From positions 88,412 through 152,411 of the IMG/VR virus record IMGVR_UViG_3300046787_000438: DNA of 64,000 nucleotides; one strand, given 5' to 3'. The stretch comes from a virus. The translations under genes were made by a program, and so were the position numbers. The notes below the pieces were generated by a model. That model was not told the origin of the DNA. It did no database searches and worked only from the letters and a program-made list of their open reading frames with translations. Positions 53,601 through 62,883 of the stretch are shown here, piece after piece (the first letter of the stretch is position 1; every line of letters starts with the position of its first letter).

Positions 53601-56600
53601 GTGCCAAAATTTCTAGGTATTGCTAATGACTTGGCAATTTTCACTAACAACGGTCTATATGCTGCTGTAAACACTTCCACAAATTTTGTAGAGGACTACA
53701 CCCAGTCTGAGCTATCTGCAATCGTTCAGTCGGAATTCCTTAAGACACTGCAGGTAGTTGTAGAAGATTCAGTGGTAGAGCTAGCCGAGGCAGCTCTGCT
53801 ATCTATCGAGTCAATTACTGCAGGAGGCGCACCTGCTAGCCGTCTCTATACTATTCCTGGTGGCGTTCAGGCAGAGGCTAAGAAGGCACTTAAGTGGCGT
53901 CACGAATCTAAGCGTGGCGGAACTCCAGTCGGCCTAAACACTGCTCGCACTCTTGCAAAGGGTGGCCAGATTGGCATCGAAAAGGTTCGCCACATCGCTA
54001 AGTATTTCCCTCGTCACGAAGTTGACAAAAAGGGCAAAGGCTGGGAGCCAGGCGAAGAGCACTTCCCATCTAACGGCCGCATCGCTTGGGCACTCTGGGG
54101 TGGCGACGCTGGACAGCGCTGGGCCTCTGCAATTGTAGAGCGTGAAAATAAGAAGGCTCTTACATCTGGCGGATACGCACTGCCAGGCTATGAAGAAGAT
54201 GCTGCAATCTACACCTCTGAAGATTCATATGGTGCAGACATCTCTGCCTTCAAGGAAGCTCACGAGCTTGACCCATACGAAGGTCCAGAATTTATGGTCA
54301 GAGTACGTTTAGACGACTCTGGCATTGACCGTTTATATAAAATTGACATTGACGGTCAGGTGTATCTGTGGGACGGCTCGGCATGGGACAACCTAGGTCA
54401 CGTTGATGGTGACGTTTACTCGTATGACCAGGCTTTAGACGATCCGTACGACACCTGTGAGAAGACTCACGTAATTATTGACCCTTCTTCAGCAGTAGTT
54501 ATTTCGGCATTCCTACAGGAGCGCCCGTTCCAGCCAGTTACCCTAGACGAGATCGATCCAGAAGAAGCTCAGCTAATGAGTGACGGGTTGGCTGACGAAG
54601 ATTTCACAATGATCGATAGAGTCATGACTGCTGCAGGAGAGCCAGTAGCTAAGCCTGCAACTGCCACTGACGGTAACTACACTCCTGAAGAGCGTGCGAA
54701 GAATACCCAGGCGCAGCCGCGCGATGCTGGTGGTCTCTTTGTTAAGGTAGGAAGCCGTACTGTAGTTGGTGGAGACGCTAGACGTGGTTCTGGCACGATC
54801 ACCGACATCGACACCACCACTGGTAAGGTTCGCGTAAGACTTGACTCTGGCAAGGTCATAAACGTAGATGCTGGGTTTACCCAGGCCGAGTCTAGTGTTG
54901 ACGCACCGACAATGGTCCCTGGCAGAGATTCACTGCCTCCAATTGATTTTGATTCAATCCTAGGCGAGCCTAGAACCCCTATTGATTCTCCTATAGCCCA
55001 TCTACCAGGCACTCTTCCTAAGTTGACTACTAAGGATATCCACTCTCTAATCAATGGCTTGCCTGCATACTACAAGAGCTCTAGAGACTACAAGCTACTT
55101 CCAGATAAGCCAAAAGGCATGAAGGCTTACGACAAGAAGTACATAAAAGAGCGTTACGGTATTAACGCAGCCGCTACCCCTGAAGATGGAGCTATAGCTT
55201 CGCCTGCAGAGTCAGACGTCACCCCAAAATACCTAGCACTTGTATCGCCTGACGACATGACTGCCGTTATGGATGTTGTCGCATTAGTGCCAGCTAGTTC
55301 AACTTCGACCGAGACAGTACTGTATGAGCGCAGAGAGGGTAAGTGGCAGCCAAACGGTCAGATTCTAAGTGACCTAAAGTCAGCGACACCGCCTCCAGTA
55401 ATCGAGCTCGACACTCAGGAAATTCTGAACGATGTGTTGAAGCAGGCCGATGATGCTTCTAAGCCAGTACAAGCTTCTGCATACCAGTTCTCGATTTTCT
55501 GGGAGCGAGTTGTAGAGCCACTACTAGCGGCTCGTAGAGAGAACTTTGGCTACAAAGACACGGATTCATCTCTGACTGAACACTCCGATGAGGACCCGTG
55601 CTGGGACGGGTATAAGCAGATCGGCTTTAAGGATAAAGACGGTAAGCATGTACCTAACTGCGTAAAGGCAACCTCTACAATTGCTGCAGCTGGCGGATTT
55701 GATCGTAACCGAGGCAATGCAGAGGCTCTTCGAGAGTACTGGACCCACGGTAAGGGTGCTGCCAAGATCCGCTGGGGAACTCCTGGTGACTGGACCCGCT
55801 GCGTTCGTAATCTTTCAAAGTACATGGGACCTCGTGCAAAGGGCTACTGCCAGCTTCGTCACAAGGAAGTTACTGGTGTATACACTGGAAGCCGAATGAA
55901 CCCAGGGCACAAGAACGGCTCTAAGAACTTCTCTTCTCTATATCAGAGCGAGCAGCAGTTCGCTGACACCATGATTGAGAAGGCCCGTCTATCGGCAATT
56001 GCAGCAGATGCTCGCGAGAAGATTAGCCTAATTGCTTCAGCTGACTCGGGCGTTGCTGGCTCTAAATTTTCGATCCCTATGCTAGTACCAGAGGGCGTCG
56101 AGTCTGGTGACGGACGTAAGTTCGCAGAAAACGCGATCTCTGTTCGTGAACTTCCAGTTCCGCTTCTATGGCAGATCAAGACTGGTGCTGGCCACGATGG
56201 TTCCGTTGTAGTTGGTCGAATCGACTACATCGAGCGTATCGAAGGCGGCATGGGAAATGCTTATGGTGTATTTGACAACGGTCCTTACGGCCGTGAAGCA
56301 GAGCGCCTAGTGCGTAACGGCTTCCTACGTGGAGTTTCGGTTGACCTAGACAAGTTCGAGGCCAAAGAAGATAAGCAGCCTAAGGAAGAGATGGCTGAAG
56401 ATGGTGGCCAAGAGATAGGTAAGGATAAACTTACCATAAACAAGGCCCGCATTATGGCTGCTACAATTGTAGCTAAGCCAGCATTTCAAGAATGCTCTAT
56501 TTTATTGCAAAAAAGCGGGGATCAGGAGGATAACGTGACCCCAGAAGACGGCGTATACGAAGAGACTACACAGGATTTTTCAGATCTAGAGCCGATGCTT

Positions 56601-57722
56601 GCATCTGGGTTCCTGGAGTCTGAGATTCCTATGACTCCTCCAGCTGATTGGTTCGAGAACCCAGGTTTCACTAAGGCAACCCCATTGACAGTAGATGCTG
56701 ACGGCCGTGTATACGGACACATCGCTGCGTGGAACGTGAACCACATCGGACTACCTCGTGCAACCAAGCCACCTCGCTCGCGTAGCAAGTATGCATACTT
56801 CCACACTGGAGTAATTCGTACCGAAGCTGGTACCGACGTTCCAGTAGGTCAGCTAACTCTCGCTGGCGGACACGCCCCTCTTAATGCTGATGCAATGTCA
56901 GCAGCTAAGCACTACGACGATACAGCTTCAGCTGTAGCAGACATTCACGTTGGTGAAGATGAGTACGGTATCTGGTGCGCTGGGTCCCTACGTCCAGGAC
57001 TGGAAGAAATGCAAATTCGCGCTCTACGTGCGTCTGCTCCTTCAGGTGACTGGCGTCCAATTCAAGGTTCACTAGAACTTGTGGCAATTTGCCAGGTAAA
57101 CGTTCCAGGCTTCCCAACCGCTCGCGCAATGATTGCATCTGGCAAGATTCTTGCCCTTGTTGCAGCAGGCGCTAACTACATGGCACTAATGAAGAGCCAT
57201 GCAGTAGTTACACTCACAAACAAGGCTGACTTGCTAGGTCAATTAGCCAATACAGCTCCAGACCTCAAGTCTAGAGTTAGAGAGGCTAAAAAAGCGATGC
57301 GTGAAGCAAACCTACAGGCCATCACCGCTAGTGCAGCAGATCTACGCGATCGTGCTCTAGTAGCGGCTGCAATTGCAGAGCTTGCTACCATTCCAGAGAA
57401 AGAGCGCCTAGCTCTTGCTAAGGAAGGTAAGGCAATGCCTGATGGTTCATTCCCTATTCGTAATGAAGAAGACCTTAAGAATGCGATTCACGCTTACGGT
57501 CGCGCTAAGGCTTCTGACCGCAGAGAGGTGCGCAAGCACATCACCAAGCAGGCTCGCTCACTCAAGCGTGCTGACCTCATCCCTGAGCAGTGGAAGAATG
57601 CTGACTCTATGGAAGCTGCGGCAAAGGTAGCATCTATGCGTGCTACCATCACTGCATCTGCAAATAGCGAGGCGGTGGTGGCTGCAGCCCCAAAAGTGAT
57701 GAGATCTCAGACGCAGATTTAA
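53601..57722 (+). CDS. Prohead (capsid maturation) protease polyprotein; 0-frame part of a second frameshift pair
   Basis: A 1373-residue protein with GTG start 4 nt after AAGGAG (ATG at 53586 would overlap the upstream gene). Around residues 90-195 lies a head-protein domain (KALKWRHESKRGGTPVG...GRIAWALWGGDAG). Residues about 700-770 are Cys/Trp-rich. Residues about 810-980 match the actinophage capsid protease: LPVPLLWQ, GHDGSVVVGRI, YGREAERLV-x-x-GFLRGVSVDLD and ATIVAKPAFQEC. C-terminal modules follow (residues 1000-1200 and AMPDGSFPIRNEEDL). It would process the capsid and scaffold regions during maturation. Confidence 0.82.
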   Translation: MPKFLGIANDLAIFTNNGLYAAVNTSTNFVEDYTQSELSAIVQSEFLKTLQVVVEDSVVELAEAALLSIESITAGGAPASRLYTIPGGVQAEAKKALKWRHESKRGGTPVGLNTARTLAKGGQIGIEKVRHIAKYFPRHEVDKKGKGWEPGEEHFPSNGRIAWALWGGDAGQRWASAIVERENKKALTSGGYALPGYEEDAAIYTSEDSYGADISAFKEAHELDPYEGPEFMVRVRLDDSGIDRLYKIDIDGQVYLWDGSAWDNLGHVDGDVYSYDQALDDPYDTCEKTHVIIDPSSAVVISAFLQERPFQPVTLDEIDPEEAQLMSDGLADEDFTMIDRVMTAAGEPVAKPATATDGNYTPEERAKNTQAQPRDAGGLFVKVGSRTVVGGDARRGSGTITDIDTTTGKVRVRLDSGKVINVDAGFTQAESSVDAPTMVPGRDSLPPIDFDSILGEPRTPIDSPIAHLPGTLPKLTTKDIHSLINGLPAYYKSSRDYKLLPDKPKGMKAYDKKYIKERYGINAAATPEDGAIASPAESDVTPKYLALVSPDDMTAVMDVVALVPASSTSTETVLYERREGKWQPNGQILSDLKSATPPPVIELDTQEILNDVLKQADDASKPVQASAYQFSIFWERVVEPLLAARRENFGYKDTDSSLTEHSDEDPCWDGYKQIGFKDKDGKHVPNCVKATSTIAAAGGFDRNRGNAEALREYWTHGKGAAKIRWGTPGDWTRCVRNLSKYMGPRAKGYCQLRHKEVTGVYTGSRMNPGHKNGSKNFSSLYQSEQQFADTMIEKARLSAIAADAREKISLIASADSGVAGSKFSIPMLVPEGVESGDGRKFAENAISVRELPVPLLWQIKTGAGHDGSVVVGRIDYIERIEGGMGNAYGVFDNGPYGREAERLVRNGFLRGVSVDLDKFEAKEDKQPKEEMAEDGGQEIGKDKLTINKARIMAATIVAKPAFQECSILLQKSGDQEDNVTPEDGVYEETTQDFSDLEPMLASGFLESEIPMTPPADWFENPGFTKATPLTVDADGRVYGHIAAWNVNHIGLPRATKPPRSRSKYAYFHTGVIRTEAGTDVPVGQLTLAGGHAPLNADAMSAAKHYDDTASAVADIHVGEDEYGIWCAGSLRPGLEEMQIRALRASAPSGDWRPIQGSLELVAICQVNVPGFPTARAMIASGKILALVAAGANYMALMKSHAVVTLTNKADLLGQLANTAPDLKSRVREAKKAMREANLQAITASAADLRDRALVAAAIAELATIPEKERLALAKEGKAMPDGSFPIRNEEDLKNAIHAYGRAKASDRREVRKHITKQARSLKRADLIPEQWKNADSMEAAAKVASMRATITASANSEAVVAAAPKVMRSQTQI

Positions 57723-57758
57723 AAGAGCTTAAGAAGGCCAAAACAGAGGCCGATAAGC
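57689..57758 (+). promoter_or_regulatory. Predicted second -1 frameshift site, same heptamer
   Basis: C-CCA-AAA at 57689-57695 in the same phase as the site at 50516. The 0-frame stops 8 codons later (TAA 57720-57722). The -1 frame is open from here to 58366. A hairpin (57727-57758) lies about 31 nt downstream, further than is usual, so the stimulator is less clear than at the first site. Confidence 0.65.
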
Positions 57759-58366
57759 AAACTGCAGACGAGATCAAAGCCGCCGAAGAAGTTTCAAAAA
57801 ACAAAGGTAAGCCCGCTCCTACCGATGGAGAGATAGACCCAAAGACTGGTACTCCTAAGTACGTGTCTGGTGTTAACCAACCCCGTGATGCTAAGGGTAA
57901 GTACCGCACAGTTCTTGCACGACTAAAGCAGAACCTTGGAGTTGCTGGATTGGCTAAAGCCCTAAAGCAGGCTGAAGAGGCAGAGAATCTTGACTTCGCT
58001 GGTGACTATGTCGCGTCAGCTGGAGCTAGCGCTAAGCTGCTCGATACCATTGATAGAATTGACTCTGGAGCTTTGAACGCCAAGGCCCTAGAAAATGTTA
58101 AAACATCAGCTGCTGAACTAGGTAAGGTAATTTCAAACCTACCGCTACCTTTCGGTCAAGATGCACAAAAGATAAAGTTTAGCGATTTGCCTTCGGGGCT
58201 CAAGGATCTTGTAGATTCTATGATCACCCGCGTGGAGGCAAAAATCGGTAAAAAGGATGCAGATATTGCTACGCAAGATCTAAAGTCCTACATGGCTGGA
58301 GCAGATCTCTACTCGCAAGGTGAGATCCAATCTCAAATGAGTAAGCTGCTCCGACTCCTTACCTAA
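57695..58366 (+). CDS. -1 frame extension of the prohead protease gene
   Basis: 223 residues would be added, making a 1588-residue product instead of 1373. The sequence is charged and helical at first (KELKKAKTEAD), then PRDAKGKYRTVLARLKQNLG, which echoes the RDKKGRW motif at the start of the 47763 protein, then a helical bundle. A GTG at 57863 has no ribosome binding site, so expression by frameshift is the better explanation. Confidence 0.65.
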   Translation, partial: SDEISDADLKELKKAKTEADKQTADEIKAAEEVSKNKGKPAPTDGEIDPKTGTPKYVSGVNQPRDAKGKYRTVLARLKQNLGVAGLAKALKQAEEAENLDFAGDYVASAGASAKLLDTIDRIDSGALNAKALENVKTSAAELGKVISNLPLPFGQDAQKIKFSDLPSGLKDLVDSMITRVEAKIGKKDADIATQDLKSYMAGADLYSQGEIQSQMSKLLRLLT

Positions 58367-58375
58367 AAAGTAAGG

Positions 58376-58479
58376 TAAAATTATCCATAGGTGGAGCGCC
58401 TCACGCCTTGTGCGTCGAGTCCCTCGGCCTTGACTGTAAATCGGACACAACCGTGTCCAATACTAACTGGCCTAGGAGG
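58376..58479 (+). promoter_or_regulatory. Promoter-like box and structured leader of the major capsid gene
   Basis: TAAAAT (58376-58381) precedes a leader of about 100 nt with a perfect hairpin GGACAC-AACC-GTGTCC (58443-58458) and ends with a strong AGGAGG (58474-58479). No -35 box is evident. Leader structure may raise mRNA stability for this highly expressed gene. Confidence 0.5.
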
Positions 58480-58483
58480 TACA

Positions 58484-60697
58484 GTGTACGACCAGATTAA
58501 GACTCAGCTAGACACTATCACTGAGCTTAGCGATGAAACACTCGCAGAGCTTCAGGCAGATATTGTCAGCCAGTTTGAAATGGTTGAGGGTGAAGACCCG
58601 ACTCCTGAGACAGTTGATGCTATGACGTCACTAGCTGACTCTCTTGACATCGTTCGCGGCGAGCTTGCAAACCGCGAGGCTATGACTGCTGAACTAGCAG
58701 CCAAAGCTGCCGAGGCAACCGCCCGTGTCAAGGGTGAAGTTGCTGGCGACGAGGGAGAAGAAATGGCTATAGACGAAAACCAGCCAACAGAAGAGGAAAC
58801 TCCTGCAGAGGACCAGCCAGTGGAAGAAACTCCAGTGGACGAGGCTCCTGTAGAAGAAGTTCCTGCAGAAGAGACCGCCGCAGCTGAGGAAACTCCAGCT
58901 GAGGAAGAAGCTCCTGCCGAGTCTGAGACTGAAGAGACCCCTGCTGATGAAGCAGAGGAAACTTCAGAGGAAGCTAAGAAAGAAGAAGAAGACGGAACAG
59001 AGAAGGCCATGAGCGCTTCTGTTGAAACCGAGACTACTTCTGATGTAGCTACTACAGATGAAGCTGCTGTTACTGTAGCTCCAGTCGAGGCTGAAGCATC
59101 AGTCGTTGAGACTGTTGCTGCGGCCGAGGAGATCGTAGAGGCATCCGCAGATGTTTCAGAGGTTGCTGAGCTTTCAGCTACCGACGAAGCCGCTGCAGAA
59201 GCTGTAGCCGAGACCGATGAGGTCGAGGAAGCATCAACCGCTCAGGAAGACGGTTCTGAACTATCAACCACAACCGAGGAAGCCACTGAGCTTTCTACCG
59301 ATGAGACTGCAGAAGCAGTAGCAGAAGTAGAGACAGCTGCAGAGCTTTCTTCAGAAGCAACTATTGAAACATCAACCGCTCTTGTAGAAGAGCAGAATCA
59401 GGAGCAGGCAGTGACCGCTGCAGCAGAACAGCCTTTCGAGGCCCCAGCTGACCGTCAGCCTGTAGTTCAGGAAACCGTAGCACCAGTAGCAATTACTGCT
59501 GGCGCTGACATCCCAGGCTACAGCGCGGGAAGCACCATCAACGATCTAAACGAAGTTGCAACTCTTATGGAGAAGCGCCTTCACTCACTACGCCGTGTTA
59601 ACGGTGGCGACGGAGAACAGCACATTGTTGCTTCATTCTCTACTCAGTACGCTGAGGACCGCTTCCTAGGCACCGACGCTGAGGCTAACACTGCTAAGAT
59701 CAACGCGAGCACCGCTCTTGTTGCATCTGGTGGTCACGGTGCCCCAGTCGAGACCAAGTACGATATCTTCGGTATTGGGTCAACCACCAACCGTCCAGTT
59801 CGTGACGCACTTCCTAAGTTCCAGGCAGACCGTGGCGGTATCCGTTACGTAACCGCACCTTCATTCGCTTCTGGCGACTATGCAGATGCTGTTGGCGTAT
59901 GGACTGCTGCAGTTGATGAGGACCCGCAGGGTGCAACTAAGTCATCTCTAACCGTTACAGCTGCTGCTGAGAACACTGCCGTCACCGACGCAGTTACTCT
60001 ACAGCTACAGTTCGGTAACTTGATGACCCGCGCGTATCCAGAGCTAATCGCTCGCCACAACGAGCTTGCTCTAGTACAGCACGCTCGCGAGGCAGAGGTT
60101 AACTTGCTTACCAAGATTGGTGCAGCTTCGACTGCAGTTACTTCTGGAACCATCATTGGTTTTGGTCGCGACTTCCTAGTCTCAGTACGCAAGGCTGCTG
60201 TTGCCTATCGTTCACGTCACCGTATTGCTTCAACTACTAAGTTGACCGCAATCGTTCCTGACTGGATCTTCGATGCAATGGCTTCTGACCTAGCTATCTC
60301 AATGCCTGGAGACAACACCCTTGGTGTCACCAAGTCTGAGATCGAGGGCTACCTAGCTCTAAGCAACGTTAACCTAGTTGCCTCTCCTGACCTAAACTAC
60401 TACGGTGCACAGGCTGGTTCAGCTGCGCTTACCGAGTGGAAGGACAGCTTCGTCTGGTACCTATTCTCAGAGGGCACATTCTTGTTCCTTGACGGTGGTA
60501 CTCTAGACCTAGGTATCATCCGCGACTCATCACTAGTTGGAACTAACGACTACAAGATGTTCGTTGAGACCTTCGAAGGTATCGCAAAGGTTGGTATCGA
60601 ATCACTAGCAATCACCCAGACCGTTAACATTAACGGTGTGGCTGCTGCTCTTCGCGACACCACTGGTGGCGCAACTGCAGCTGCTGTCGAGCTCTAA
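58484..60697 (+). CDS. Major capsid protein with long acidic N-terminal region
   Basis: A 737-residue protein with a GTG start after AGGAGG. Residues 1-90 are helical (YDQIKTQLDTITELSDETLAEL) as in scaffold/delta domains of actinophage capsid proteins. Residues about 90-330 are Glu/Ala/Pro/Thr-rich low complexity. Residues about 340-737 hold the HK97-type core (YDIFGIGSTTNRPVRDALPKF...IPDWIFDAM-type segment, FVWYLFSEGTFLFLDGGTLDLG). The acidic part probably acts as internal scaffold removed by the upstream protease. Confidence 0.82.
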   Translation: MYDQIKTQLDTITELSDETLAELQADIVSQFEMVEGEDPTPETVDAMTSLADSLDIVRGELANREAMTAELAAKAAEATARVKGEVAGDEGEEMAIDENQPTEEETPAEDQPVEETPVDEAPVEEVPAEETAAAEETPAEEEAPAESETEETPADEAEETSEEAKKEEEDGTEKAMSASVETETTSDVATTDEAAVTVAPVEAEASVVETVAAAEEIVEASADVSEVAELSATDEAAAEAVAETDEVEEASTAQEDGSELSTTTEEATELSTDETAEAVAEVETAAELSSEATIETSTALVEEQNQEQAVTAAAEQPFEAPADRQPVVQETVAPVAITAGADIPGYSAGSTINDLNEVATLMEKRLHSLRRVNGGDGEQHIVASFSTQYAEDRFLGTDAEANTAKINASTALVASGGHGAPVETKYDIFGIGSTTNRPVRDALPKFQADRGGIRYVTAPSFASGDYADAVGVWTAAVDEDPQGATKSSLTVTAAAENTAVTDAVTLQLQFGNLMTRAYPELIARHNELALVQHAREAEVNLLTKIGAASTAVTSGTIIGFGRDFLVSVRKAAVAYRSRHRIASTTKLTAIVPDWIFDAMASDLAISMPGDNTLGVTKSEIEGYLALSNVNLVASPDLNYYGAQAGSAALTEWKDSFVWYLFSEGTFLFLDGGTLDLGIIRDSSLVGTNDYKMFVETFEGIAKVGIESLAITQTVNINGVAAALRDTTGGATAAAVEL

Positions 60698-60715
60698 GCC
60701 GATAGAAAATCGTGA

Positions 60716-60741
60716 GGGGGAGGTCAGCAATGGCCTCCCCC
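60716..60741 (+). terminator. Strong hairpin after the capsid gene, without a T run
   Basis: GGGGGAGG (60716-60723) pairs with CCTCCCCC (60734-60741). The tail TATACGAAAAAATTT lacks a T run, so it may partly stop transcription or protect the 3' end of the capsid message. Confidence 0.6.
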
Positions 60742-60781
60742 TATACGAAAAAATTTAGACTTTAATCAAAGGATTTAAAAG

Positions 60782-61657
60782 ATGGCTTTCCAAAAGAATG
60801 GCGTTGTAGAGGCACCAAAGATCGTGCCCTCCGCTTTTGGTCTACTTGCAGTAGTCAAGCCTGAGAATTCAGCAGACGAAGATCGCTGGATCAGGGGATT
60901 CGCCCAGGAATGGGAAACAGAGGTAAGTAACCTAGTAGTTTGGGATGACACCGACTCTACCGTAGATGTTGTTGGGACTAGAACTACCCCAACTCGTCAC
61001 AGCCGTGTAAAGCCATTTTTTATCGAGGCTACTGAAGACATCTCCACGCTAGGCTTCACTGCCATTGACCGTATAGCTAGACTTTCTAGACAAATCGAAG
61101 GTGGCTCTCAAAAAGCTATCGAGAAAGAGCTTTGGGACGGCGTAATCCGTAAGACCGAGACTCACGACAACGTTGCGCTATCTTCGGATACCGTAACTAT
61201 TCTAGGCGGAGGAACTGCTTACTCTGCTAAGCGAGCTCTTGCAGTCTTGGAGCAGGGTATCGCTGAGGCTTCTCAGTTCGGCGAGCAGGGCATTATTCAC
61301 ATGACTCGTGACGTAGCTGCCCTACTCTCGAGCAACAGCCAGATGCTCTTTCACAATAAGGTGAAGGATCACCTTCAGACTATGGGGGGAACTCCAGTAG
61401 TTGTCGGTAACGGATACTCTGGTAACGGCCCTGCAGGCGACGATAATGAAGAAGCGTCTGCTGCTAATAAATGGATTTACGCCACTGGCACTGTCAAGGT
61501 ATACCTTGGTGATGTCGATGTCGTGAACGACAATCTAAGCCAGGCTTACGATGTGTCGGGTAATGCGAATGACATGCGTCTCAAGGGGATCCGCCCAGCT
61601 GCGGTCTACTTTGATACATCAATCCACCTAGCTGTTCGAGTAGATCTTACAGCGTAA
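60782..61657 (+). CDS. Second capsid-associated structural protein
   Basis: A 291-residue protein encoded right after the major capsid gene. Features such as PFFIEATEDISTLGF, the EKELWDGVIRKTE helix and ALLSSNSQMLFHNKV segment recall capsid-fold proteins (a minor capsid or penton-like subunit), but I cannot fix its role. AAAGGA ribosome binding site. Confidence 0.6.
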   Translation: MAFQKNGVVEAPKIVPSAFGLLAVVKPENSADEDRWIRGFAQEWETEVSNLVVWDDTDSTVDVVGTRTTPTRHSRVKPFFIEATEDISTLGFTAIDRIARLSRQIEGGSQKAIEKELWDGVIRKTETHDNVALSSDTVTILGGGTAYSAKRALAVLEQGIAEASQFGEQGIIHMTRDVAALLSSNSQMLFHNKVKDHLQTMGGTPVVVGNGYSGNGPAGDDNEEASAANKWIYATGTVKVYLGDVDVVNDNLSQAYDVSGNANDMRLKGIRPAAVYFDTSIHLAVRVDLTA

Positions 61658-61678
61658 TAAAACAAGGAGAATAGCTAT

Positions 61679-62809
61679 ATGGCTACTCAAGAATATGCAG
61701 CTAGCATCCAGGGTGTGTCAATCCGTGTCACCCGCCTAGACGCTGCTGGTAACCTAATGGGCGGAGCAGGTAATTCATACACTACCTCTTCATTCATGCG
61801 TGTATCTTTCACCCCAGAGTACGAAGAGGGCGACGAGATCACTGAAAAGGGTGCAAACGGTGTTGTATGCGTAACATACAAGGCTCCAGACACTCTAAAG
61901 CGAATCACCATGGAACTTGCAATCTGTGAGCCAGATCCAGAGCTAACCTCTCTACTATCTGGCGGTCTACTTCTTCGCAAGAACCTAGGAACTGCTGGTG
62001 ACCCAAACAACAAGTCAATCGGTTGGGCCGCTCCTGGCGTAGGCGATGACCCTGCTGGCAATGGTGTTGCGATCGAAGTTTGGTCACACGCTGTTAAGGA
62101 TGGAAAGCGTGCAGGCGTTCTTCCATACTTCCACTGGATCTTCCCATTCGCTAAGTTCCGTCAGTCAGGCGACCGCGTTATTGAAAACGGTCTAATGGCT
62201 AACACCTTCGAAGGCTATGGTCTTGGAAACGCTAACTTCAAGTCAGGTATCGATGGCCGCTGGGAGTTCCCAATCGCTGCCGAGCGTCCATATGCTTACG
62301 CACGCGCTGACTGGGCTCCAACTGGTCTTAACGGATTCTACACTTGGACAGACGGTTCTGGTCCAGTTGTATTCACCTCTAACTCGGTGGCTGCTTCTGA
62401 CCGTAGCTCTGTAACTCTAAACAGTTACTACGCTACTGCATCTGGAACTGCTGGAAACCTAGTATTCAGCGGATCTCCTTCAATCTCAGACGGCGATCTA
62501 TTGAGTGTCAGTAACCTATCTCCAGTACTGAACGGTGACCACATTGTTACTGACGTGTCTGGAAACACAGTGACATTTGTCTCTAGCTCAATCACTGCTG
62601 ATATTGCATCAAGCGGAACCCCTAACTCGGTTCCTCGTGCTGCTAAGGTCATCGTGGTTAACTCTGCTGACGAGGCCGCAACTCCAGTAGCTACTGCGGT
62701 TACAACTCTTGCTGCAGGTGGAGACACTTACAACGTTCCTGGTAACAGAGACTACACCGCGGATGCTGCAATTGACAACATCATTGCATCAAACGAAAAC
62801 CCTAGCTAA
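61679..62809 (+). CDS. Virion structural protein, possible tail-tube or head-decoration protein
   Basis: A 376-residue protein. The N-terminal 230 residues carry GGLLLRKN, GVAIEVWSHAVKDGK, PYFHWIFPFAKFRQSGDRVIENGL, a conserved block in actinophage structural proteins. The C-terminal third is a Ser/Thr/Val-rich Ig-like domain. AAGGAGA precedes the ATG. Confidence 0.65.
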   Translation: MATQEYAASIQGVSIRVTRLDAAGNLMGGAGNSYTTSSFMRVSFTPEYEEGDEITEKGANGVVCVTYKAPDTLKRITMELAICEPDPELTSLLSGGLLLRKNLGTAGDPNNKSIGWAAPGVGDDPAGNGVAIEVWSHAVKDGKRAGVLPYFHWIFPFAKFRQSGDRVIENGLMANTFEGYGLGNANFKSGIDGRWEFPIAAERPYAYARADWAPTGLNGFYTWTDGSGPVVFTSNSVAASDRSSVTLNSYYATASGTAGNLVFSGSPSISDGDLLSVSNLSPVLNGDHIVTDVSGNTVTFVSSSITADIASSGTPNSVPRAAKVIVVNSADEAATPVATAVTTLAAGGDTYNVPGNRDYTADAAIDNIIASNENPS

Positions 62810-62820
62810 TAACTAGTACT

Positions 62821-62863
62821 AACGGGTGGTAGCTTGAGCAATTAGCTTAGGCTGCCACCCGTT
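62821..62863 (+). terminator. Long hairpin between structural genes
   Basis: AACGGGTGGTAGC (62821-62833) pairs with GCTGCCACCCGTT (62851-62863) with one mismatch. It has only a weak T tail and may act as partial terminator or processing site. Confidence 0.7.
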
Positions 62864-62883
62864 AAACTTATAAAGAGGAAAAG

